Shown here in pieces: positions 54,451-64,000 of a stretch of 64,000 nucleotides of DNA. Positions within the stretch are counted from its first letter, which is position 1, and every line of letters begins with the position of its first letter. Source of the DNA: Paguma larvata. Lineage: Eukaryota; Chordata; Mammalia; Carnivora; Viverridae. The stretch spans positions 37,995,715 through 38,059,714 of the forward strand of contig CM057835.1 in assembly GCA_030068075.1 (NCBI GenBank). The letters are read 5' to 3'. The notes beneath the pieces were generated by a model. The model ran no database searches and was not told where the DNA came from. It was given only the letters and a program-made list of their open reading frames with translations. Position numbers and translations under genes: made by a program.

Positions 54451-57400
54451 GATTCCATGATACCCATGCAAACCTATACACTAGCTTATATAAATAGCCT
54501 ATGCTATAAAGTAAACACAAATTAAAAGTAGTTTCTTGGATCTCAATTCTCAAAACCTAAGAAAAATAATCTGAACATATTTAAATTAATTGCAAAGTGT
54601 TTAATATAATCAGCAACATACAATTTTAATAGGCTTTCAAATATATTTTTACATTTTATTCTATGTAACAACCCTAGGCAGAGTAAAAGTCAGAAATCAA
54701 TATTATCATATTATAAGTGAAGAATATGACAACATATCATGAATTCATTATGAAAAGAATTTGATAGCTCCAAATTGTATTGAGTTTAACTTCGCTTAAT
54801 CCATAAAATAATCATTACATATATTCCACACTGCACTGATATACTAAAAATCCATTTATAAAGAAAGTCAAATGATCTATCAATGTCAGAAAAAAAGAAT
54901 CGATTAGTGAAAAACGAGACTTTTACTGTAAGTTCACATTAGTTTACAATTTACCCATTGGACTTCTCAGTCCACTCAATTTTATTGTTATTACATCTAA
55001 ATATTTAATTACTATCCATTTTTTATAGGGAACAAAGGAAAATTTTAATAAGTAAACAAAAACATATTATCGCAGTGTTAATGAAGAAACAGAACAAGCT
55101 GTAAGAGCCCAGAGGGAAAATATGAACAGAGAACAAAAGGTGCTGGATAACCTGTTGGCATCAACTTGTCCACACACAAATCCAATCACCCTTGTTTCAC
55201 ATAGTACCACCTACGACGGCCATTCCAAAAAACAGCTGGAATAAGAATATTCAATAAAATGATCTAAGGCACTTGCTCAGCTCACTGGCTGTCTACATCA
55301 ACCCACAGAGGAAGGAACGTAAGGTGATTGCAACCTCTTCCCCTGTTCTTCCCATAGTCCTTTGGGCAAGGTCTTGATGGCAACAAAGAGCCACTGAGGC
55401 CAGAGTAAAGACTATTAGATCACTAGCAGAAATATAAATTACAGTACAATCTCTCTTGCACCCCTAACTCCTGCCAACAGTGTTACAAATATGTACTACA
55501 GGAGGCAAATAAAATCAGGTAATAGAGGGTGACTGGATCAATGAAAACCCATCACTTCAGGAAAATCAATTGAAAGACATGTCCCTTCTAATAGTACCTT
55601 CAAAGAGAAGATTTATCTCCTTTTCTTTACATAGACTTGCCTTCACTTACTACTAGGCTTTTGTACATTCTTCTCAAATTCAAAACGATTGGTCTCTTCT
55701 AAATTTTAAGATAAGTCAAATATTTACTAGTTCTATTATAATGGACCACTCATCTTTCTAAGCCTTAGTCTATTGATCTGTGAAATAAAAGTTTAAGACT
55801 ATATGATCTGCCAAGTCCTTACCAGAAACAAAATGTTATAGTACTGAGTTAAACTTCATCTCATCTTACATTGCATTCTAATGCAGTAGAGATTGCTCTG
55901 AAAACACTATTTTCAGGAAGCTTGCTTCCAAATAAATTCTCAGAAGCATTGCTTAAAGTTGGAATAGTAATGACAGGAGCAAATGGCCCCTTGTGTAAAA
56001 CACCAGAGGCTGTAATTCTTCAACTGTTAGCAAATATTCAGCCCCTTATTCTTCTATCACAAGAAACTCTTCTAAGAAAGGCTAGATAAATTGCTGGAGT
56101 GACCAGGTGGTTCAAAATTGGGTTAAGGGAAAGACTAGATTTAAAATTTAGATAATTATCTGCTCCTACTCAAACTTCTATAGACACTCACAATTCTTCA
56201 TCACACTTTAATAAGAAAAGAAGTATAAGAAGTGTATATCATTGTTTCTAACATACAAACTAATTAATACAACTTTGAAAATTAAGTTATAGGTGGATGA
56301 CTCAAAAGGGTGGTATCTAAAAATAGTAAACTAAATAAATTCTAATTTAAAAAAAAGTTAACATTTCTAATATTAAGACTGGATAAAAGAAGTGAGTAGT
56401 AAAAACTGTTCTAAGTAATTCTAAACGGTGCTGTCTGTGTTCATGATTCAGCACTTTCCTTCTTAGGGTAGAGGTGTAGGGAGATTCCAAAGTAATCTTT
56501 GCTAATCCTAACACTTCAGAATTTAAGATTTGAGCCATTTAGATTTTCCCACTAGCAACAACCTGTTCCAACAAATCTTCATGAATGCTATTTTTTTCTG
56601 TATCTAGAACCAGCAAGTCACCTTCGATAAAAACTAATTAAGCAACAAATTGAATAACAATCATCGTACAAATTGTCGTATTTCATCCAGACATGCTAGA
56701 AAAGAACTAAGTCATGAATTCGGGTTAGCTGTAGTGGCCTAAAGGAGAACGTGCTCAGCTTGGAAATTTTACATCTGTCTTTTGAAAAATGAAAAATAAA
56801 AACAAAAAGGAAAGAGTAGCATTTTTATACCTCCCAGTGGAAATACAATGGATGGATGAAATGAAGAAGGATGGGTAAATGGTCATGATATAGATTACCT
56901 ATGACAGTAAAGGACATCTGGTAATTCTTTGCTTAAGAGGATTTCCCCAAAAAATGCTGCTTCTGAAACCAGACTCACTTATCCATTTGGGCCTCCTTTT
57001 CTTCCCCCTAGATCCATCTCTTAAAAGGAAAACAATGTTCATAACTTAGCCTCCGCTATCCCCATCTAAGTATAGTTTAGTCACTCCCATCTATTTTCAT
57101 TCAGTTGTTTAACAGAATAGGTGGTACCCTCTAAAATTGCCTTTTGGGTTATTTACGTTTTGTTAGCAATTATGCTTTGACTGGTCACAGCTAGGAAGCT
57201 CCTCAGAAACAAGTTTCAATCTGTAAGTCCAATATCAACAACAGAGTGAGAATCTTATGAAGCCTTTGATCCACCCATTCCCTGAGGCAGGGTTCTCATC
57301 CTCACAGCATTACCTTCTAAAACAAACAGTAACAGTAAGAAGGTGTATCCAAATATGTCTTGCCCCTGTCTGTAAGCCCAAATCTTCACTCATAGTCATC

Positions 57401-57724
57401 CTCCTCACGTAAAAGGTAAAATTCATCTGCGGCTTTGCATTCTCCAAATGTAAATGGGTTATGGAAATGTCTTTTTCACCCTTCAATTCTATTTATAATT
57501 AGGTTATAAGCTTGAAGAGTCTCAATCTATAGGCTATCTTTAGGCTAGACTTTAACCTCAGCAAGTAATATATAAGACACTCAATAATTAGCCCAAAAAG
57601 CTGCTAATGGGATATGTGTGTCATGAGGGGGGAGGGTATTTAATTAATAGAATCACATAACCAATACTTTCCTGAATCAAAATTGTTTTAGGCTCAGGCT
57701 ACAAGTATTTTTAAAGGTTTTATG

Positions 57725-57925
57725 CAATTGGTTCTGAATCAGACTTCAAATCCCAGATTTGCCACTTGCTAGCTGGATAAAATTGTCTCAAGTTACTTAA
57801 CCTCACCTGCTTCGATTTCCCTATCGGTGAAATGGGAAACACAGCATCATCGACACACCTCAAAGATTTTAAAAAGATAATTCATGTGAAGTCCTTAGCA
57901 CTGGGCCTAATATAAACAAATGATA
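57725..57925 (+). repeat. MIR element
   Basis: CAAATCCCAGATTTGCCACT, TGCTAGCTGGATAAAATTGT, TTACTTAACCTCACCTGCTT, GAAGTCCTTAGCACTGGGCC: MIR order. Confidence 0.75.
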
Positions 57926-58156
57926 TTTTTTTAATCAGGAAATTTTTAAATCATCAAGCCTCTATTCATTAATTTGCCTGACATACTCCATAGAGCATGA
58001 TATCTCAACTCTATGCCAAACTAATGGACACATGGATGTGTATTCCTTACTGTAATAGCCTTATATTTGTGATGGGAAGACAACACTTCTTGATATCTTG
58101 GAATATCACACAGTTTATGAAGAATTCAAGAAAGAATTAGAAATCTCTAAATTTAA

Positions 58157-58200
58157 AAAGTATATGTATGTGTGTGTATATGTGTATGTGTGTGTTGCAT
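58157..58200 (+). repeat. degenerate TG repeat
   Basis: TATATGTATGTGTGTGTATA followed by further TG units with interruptions. Confidence 0.8.
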
Positions 58201-59674
58201 GTATTTAATCATTATGCACTAGGTTGAAGACATGCTTCACAGAGAAAAGATTAAAAGACCTAATTAAATGAAACAGAAAAATGATCTGGAACCATGTTGT
58301 TAAAAGGAGGGACTACATTTTATTTATCGATTAATCTAGCAACTTCTACAATCTCAAGAACATAGCATGAGCTTAATAAATGTTGATGGAATGAAAACAT
58401 GCCTTAAAGCTTCCACAAAACTTCAGAATCTAACACAGTGACTGCTTAGTAGGTATTGAATTGATTAACATCATGTTATGATATCTACATCTCCACAACT
58501 TTATTTTTATTCCTCCGATGTCCTAATTTGACCACTGAGTTCCAGACAAAGCTCTCACCTACACACCTGAGTCCTGTCAACCTGGTCAGACTGAAGGGTG
58601 CGTATAGGCCTTGTGCAGCACCTAGAACAGAGCTTAACTTCTTTAAAAAAACGAATACAAACAAACAAACAAAAACATTGATAGAAATCACCCGAATTTC
58701 AGGCAGAATCCCAGTCCACAACTGTCAATTTGATTCTGCAGACACATCTCAGGAGTTGTAGGATAAATAGTCTCTAATTGTCCTGAAAGAACTAAGGCTT
58801 GTTCTTAGGAATTACACACTGTAGCTTTTAGAAAACCTGACTTAACAAAATGTCATAATTTTTATTCTTCTGAAAACAAATCAACTATAAAAAGAAGTCC
58901 TCATGTCAGCATATCAACTGTTTTGCATTTGAATTATGTTGTCAACTTCGAAACAATGAAGCAAAACGAAAATCATTTAGGCATGTGGCAATTAAGAGCA
59001 CAAGCAATGAAATTAAGAGCTAAAGAGAAAAATATCACTTAGAAAAAAATTAAATAAAATCACCCCAGTTTAGTGCCTATTCCTTTCCAAAGGTTTTCGT
59101 CTGCATAGGCTACTTAGACTCACATACAATGTAATTTTATATCCATTTCTGCTTCTATTTCTGCCCTGAAATATTTATAGAGAGCTCAGTATTTCTGGAG
59201 TAAATTATACCTAGATCTTGATAAGGATGAAATCACCCAAATTACCTTTTTTTGTTCAATTATTTGGAAGAATGGAGAAAGAAAGCTTGACAGAATAAAA
59301 AGATGTATTAAGAAATGGCTATTTCACAGCTATAATTGCATTCCTTAGTGAATATTGATGTCTTGAGAGTTATATGCAGTCACCGGAGCTATTTTTACCA
59401 AAGATTTCAAATAAAATCCAAATCAATTTATGTTATATGAATATACACATAATATTTGAACACAAAATTTAAGCCAAGTATTCTATCAGTTTATACGTTA
59501 AGAATAATATGTGAAAATACATTATTAGGAGTATATAAAAAGAAAAGCACAGTACAGTATAAAGCATACTGTTATGAATACCCTCCAAGATTAATCAGAT
59601 ACCCAAAGTTCTAGAAATATTCTTATGTTATGCCATGAATTCTGGCAATCTAAAGTTCCAAATTCTGAATCACA

Positions 59675-60068
59675 ATTATGAACAAAATTTTGTGTCCCCC
59701 AAATTCATATGGTGAAGCCCTAGCCCCCAGTGTGGCTATATTTGGAGATGGAGCCTCTAAGGAAGTGATTAACATTGACTGAGGTCTAATAAGGATGGGA
59801 CCCTGATCTGACAGGAGTAGTGTCCTTATAAGAGACAGAAAAGAGCTCACCCTCTCTATCTGCACACACACACACCCAGGAGAGGACATGTGAGGACACT
59901 GAAAAGGGGACCATCTGCAAGCCAGGAAAAGAGCCAACACGAGAATCCTACCCTGCTGGACCCTGACCTGGGACCTCGAGCCTACAGAACTGTGAAAAAT
60001 AAATTTCTATTGTTTAAGCCACCCAGCCTAAGATGTTTTGTGATGACGGCCTGAGCAGATTAAACCAA
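59675..60068 (+). mobile_element. MaLR-like solo LTR, copy 3
   Basis: Third copy of the family: TTTTGTGTCCCCCAAATTCA, GTGTCCTTATAAGAGACAGA, CCTACAGAACTGTGAAAAAT, ATTTCTATTGTTTAAGCCAC. A CA run (about 59861-59876) lies inside. No internal viral genes. Confidence 0.65.
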
Positions 60069-61102
60069 TCACTATTAATATGACTTTGGTCAGGGAACTA
60101 GGAAAAGTCCTGTTCTAAATGTATTACATTAGCATGAGGCATTCTATCTGAAAAGGGCTACCTACCCATTCAGTGACCTGCTCTTATACACATAATATAA
60201 GTTCCTCTTATGGAACAATGTGATAATAGCAGAAGTATACACAAATGTTGGTGCACGCACACACACATGACACAGCTCATGAATGCCTCATGGGGCTCTG
60301 CTTCTAACTTCCAAAATCATGAGAAGCTAACAGGGGAAATGTGAGAGCCAAAGGCAAGTAGTCACCTGTGGCTGCAACATCGAATGCGTGGTAGTAAGGC
60401 TTCAAAGCTGTCGAAGCCCAGTTTGATGAAGGAGTCCTAGAGGCTGGAATTCTCCCTTGTAGGGGAACGTTTCACATAATTAGTTTTTAACTTGGGAAAT
60501 TCTTCTGAAGTAATATATAATTTTATTCTCCTGAATCATGTTTTCATAGTAAGTATAAAAAAAAAAAAAGGAAAAATGTTAGAAAAAGTTTAATTTATGA
60601 CAGATTGATTGCAAAGTTACTTTTAAACAATTAGTGATATCCATGTATAAATTTTAAATTCTTATTTACTCAGTTTTATACCATTTAATTTAAAACAAGT
60701 TAAATATGTACAATCCCAATGACTGACACTTTAAGTGATGTATTTTGGGAAAAACGAAACATAAATATAAATGACCAGATTGGAAATTCAAAATCCCATC
60801 TAACTATAAGATATAATGTATGGTTTCACCATTCAGATCATAAACCCTACATTATTGGAATATAATGCATTTATTCAGATACCATGTGACTAGAAAAAAG
60901 TACCATACCTAATTTCACCTAATTATCACCAAACATAGAACTGACAATACCTTTTGATTCACAGTTTACTAGGTGGAGTATTATGGATTGTCAGTTCAGA
61001 AATCTCCCATAAATGGCAGTGTTTGTTTCCGAAAAAAAAAAAGTATTTAAAAAAGGGAAGACTGGATTTAAAGAGACCAGATAAGAAGATACTATACTAA
61101 AG

Positions 61103-61168
61103 CTAGTTAAGAAATTATAAGTGCAAATGTGCAAGCTTCTTTAAACTAGTTAAGAAATTATAAATGCA
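61103..61168 (+). repeat. 43-bp-period tandem microduplication
   Basis: CTAGTTAAGAAATTATAA followed by G/ATGCA occurs at 61103-61125 and 61146-61168 with one difference in 23 bases. The 20 bases between share no obvious relationship. Confidence 0.85.
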
Positions 61169-62234
61169 GAATAAGTGGCAAGGAGTAGCGATATAAAGGA
61201 AGATGTAGCTAGGCAGTAAAATTAATACTTCCTAAGAACCAACAGGACATGGCGTCATCGAAGAAGGAAGTTGGGAATGACTGATTGAGACTTCTAATCT
61301 GAGTTAATGATGACAAGTAAAATTTTATGTCAGCTAAGAGGTAAATTATTCTCAAGGCTTGCTTACCAACTCACATTCACACACCTATACACATACATAA
61401 ATAAATGCAGACTGTCCTATGTTTCTGTTTAATAACACCATTGTCTCATTTGCCCCCGCTAAGTAGCTGACTGTGCACACCATTAACACAATGAGAGGAT
61501 TAGATGTTAGCAAATGGCAGGGGTAACACTGTGAGTTAACACTATGATTCTAAAATGCCTCAGCACAAACTAGACCACCATTTCAGTGTGAAAGGAGGGA
61601 TGCCATCATGGAGTCTGGAGATAAGAATTGATTTTGCAGTATAAATTATTTGTGTTTCTTTCTTATCTCTAGACAAAACATTTGAGCAGCGAGAAAGAAT
61701 CATCTCCTATAGTACTAATTAGAAACGTAAATCTCACCAAGAGAAATGCCAAGAAATTTTATTGTTTGTCACTATACATGGTAATAGAATTTTCTGACAT
61801 TTATCCCCCTAGAAAAATGCAACATCCTTAATAAACAACAGTATGAAGTAGAGATCCTAATTTCAGCATATCATAACAGAGACTGCAAAACAGAAAACAT
61901 GCAAAACCTTAAGGCAAGTAGCTCAAAACAAATTTATTCGAAGAATTATCACAGGGATAAGAAGTTCTCATTGATACCAGAATAATTACAAACTCTTAGG
62001 TTGTCAGTTGCACGTTCCACATTGCAAAATCAAAAATATGTCCGTATTCTGAGTAACACTAAACACAACAGAGACTGTTTTTAAAGCTTTTCAAGTGTCC
62101 CTACTGTGGTATGTAATTATAGGCTGTTGCTCTGCAAATGGCTGGTGAAATCTAACAGATTTTTTAAGTAAGGCATCTATAATCTTGTAAAATGTACCTC
62201 ATAAATATCACACTACCCCTACCCAACAGAGGGC

Positions 62235-62248
62235 TTTTTTTTTTTTTG

Positions 62249-62282
<34 letters not shown>
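62235..62282 (+). repeat. poly-T plus TG microsatellite
   Basis: Thirteen T residues (62235-62247), then about sixteen uninterrupted TG units (62250-62282). Likely polymorphic. Confidence 0.95.
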
Positions 62283-62285
<3 letters not shown>

Positions 62286-62746
62286 ATGACTGCCATACAT
62301 CCACCTCCAATAGAAAACTATTTGCATATTAGCAAATAATACGAAAACCAAATCAAGGTTCATGTTATATTAATAACAGGTATCTTGTAATGATAACGCC
62401 TAGCACATAAGAAATTATCCCTCACTGATGAATGACTGTTCTGCTCTCACGAGGTAAGAGCTGCAGCAAGCCTCACTCCTCGACCTTGCTGCCCCTGGAT
62501 ATTTCACTATATGAGGGCACATATTTCTTGGAAAACATCACTTTAAAACTTACATGAGCAGAGAAAAACATATCCTCAGGCATCAAAAATCCCTCAGTCC
62601 TCTTTGTAAAGGAATTATAACTTCTGAACAAGCAAACCATAAACAGAAGAGCAGAATTAGGACAACCCCAAATGTCATCCAAACCAACACGGTAACTAAA
62701 GGTACTCCTCTTTTTCTACAAACATATTTATAATTACCAGAGACAG

Positions 62747-62779
62747 GTGCTCGCTTTGGCAGTACATATACTAAAATTA
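62747..62779 (+). pseudogene. U6 snRNA 5' fragment (retropseudogene piece)
   Basis: GTGCTCGCTTTGGCAGTACA followed by TATACTAAAATT matches the first 32 or so bases of U6 snRNA with two differences (T for C in CTTCGGC, and T for C in GCAGCACAT). The match stops abruptly; the ACAGAGA and AGC-triad region of U6 does not follow, so this cannot be functional. No upstream U6 promoter elements were recognised. A short template-switch or truncated insertion is the simplest reading. Confidence 0.75.
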
Positions 62780-63779
62780 CTGCAGACAAGACCATATTCT
62801 GCAGCAGATCCCTAACTCCCTGAGGAGGTGGGAATGTTTAGTCAAGCAGTCCAAACCAACATATCAAATATCCATCCACAAAAGCACACTGGAATACGTA
62901 CATTTTAATCCCCTCTATACAAGCAATGTGACTTTTTGACTGACTCTACGATTCTGATCATCTGAAAAGCATTCCAAACAGCTCTGTCTTATCCATTGTT
63001 CACAACTCATAAACAAAGTGATAAGAGCCTGGAAATACTCAGAATCAACAAAGCAAACGTATAGATGAACCAGAGGAAAACTGTATTGATAAAAATCTTC
63101 TATGTCATTATACAGAAGGTAATTAAAACCTATCAAATATATTTTCATTAAAAATTCCAGGCAATCATGCCATAATGTTATTTTTGTCAACAAAAACCGT
63201 ATGTCCTTCTGACATTTTTTAAGCCACATGGAAAGTACTTATTTCAGTCTGGCTTTTCCCAATAGAATTTAATCACACACTACACATTTCATCAATAACA
63301 TGAAAAAGATACACAGAGCATGATATAGAAAAGCTGTCGTCTTTTTATCATGTCTACTTGAAAAGTCTGCAATTTAAAGTGTCACTTGAAAAGAGGAAAA
63401 GATAGCGTGAAATGTCAAGAATTTCATCACAGTCAAATAAATTAACAATATCACATATACTGAGCACATTCAAATACTCATATCAGCTTTGCCAAAATTA
63501 TTGGTGTATTTTTATTGTAAATTACAAGTTTAAACCAGAGGTACTTAACAGTGTTTGAAAACAGGCAACCACACAATAACCTTACTTGCTCACATATAAT
63601 CTGCCAGAGGCTATTAGCATGCACATATTTAATGGGGTTCCCATAAAACTGTTAGCTTCCTTTTGATTAAAACATGCAAACCATTAAATAAGATGAAAAA
63701 TACAACAGAAAATGTTAAAAAGAAGCTTCTAACTCTAAATGGAAGCCAAAGTCATCACTAATCACCAGAAAATTAACAT

Positions 63780-64000
63780 TTTTAAAAATTGTTTTAATGT
63801 TTATTTTATTTTTCAGAGACAGAGAGAGAGAGATCATGAGCAGGGGAGGGGCAGAGAGAGAGAGGCAGACACAGGATCCAAAGCAGGCTCCAGGCTCTGA
63901 GGTGTCATACCAGAGCCCGATGTGGGGCTTGAACTCACGAACCGTGAGATCTTGACCTGAGCCAAAGTTGGCACTTAACTGACTGAGCCACCCAGGCGCC
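63780..64000 (-). mobile_element. CanSINE, feliform type, cut by window edge
   Basis: Reverse-oriented, starting with its A/T-rich tail (TTTTAATGTTTATTTTATTT), then GAGAGAGAGATCATGAGCAG, CAAAGCAGGCTCCAGGCTCT, GACTGAGCCACCCAGGCGCC. The head is complete but for its last bases, which fall outside the window. Confidence 0.93.

Noticed and set aside
62747..62779. A functional U6 snRNA gene.
   Set aside because: Only the first 32 or so bases match; the catalytic ACAGAGA region and a terminator do not follow.

Overview
This is a carnivore genomic window, most likely from a cat-family (feliform) species. It carries at least seven tRNA-Lys-derived CanSINEs, several of the type typical of cat genomes, and none with the dog-type head. 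It also carries L1 3' ends of carnivore type and many old mammalian repeats (MIR, L2, MER5A, MaLR-like LTRs). Almost everything is intron and repeat. No bacterial-style operon, CRISPR array or compact gene cluster is present.

One gene can be supported: ASXL3, on the minus strand, so transcription runs from high to low coordinates. Five consecutive coding exons are visible, with canonical AG/GT borders and phases that join without a break: 32071-31963 (109 bp), 30721-30613 (109 bp), 13076-12955 (122 bp), 2066-1949 (118 bp) and 990-871 (120 bp). They encode the C-terminal half of the N-terminal HARE-HTH domain and the basic, serine-rich linker leading towards the DEUBAD (BAP1-activating) domain. 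The promoter, first exons, DEUBAD exon and large terminal exons were not found and presumably lie outside.

Layout: 1-870, intron downstream of the last visible exon, with a CpG-rich block at about 117-480. 871-2066, two exons about 1 kb apart. 2067-12954, a 10.9 kb intron. 12955-13076, exon. 13077-30612, a 17.5 kb intron with two L1 3' ends (one carrying a nested CanSINE) and a long L2 copy. 30613-32071, two exons 1.2 kb apart. 32072-64000, at least 31.9 kb of intron with an antisense L1 3' end, CanSINEs, three microsatellites, a CR1/L3-like reverse-transcriptase relic, a U6 snRNA 5' fragment and, at the right edge, a CanSINE cut by the window.

ASXL3 acts as a nuclear scaffold of the PR-DUB histone H2A deubiquitinase. 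The points most worth a second look are the CR1/L3 relic, the CpG-rich block next to exon 871-990, the frame-neutral exon 871-990, the missing microexon expected from the family's gene structure, two strong palindromes, and the U6 fragment. I found no evidence of an undescribed multi-gene system.
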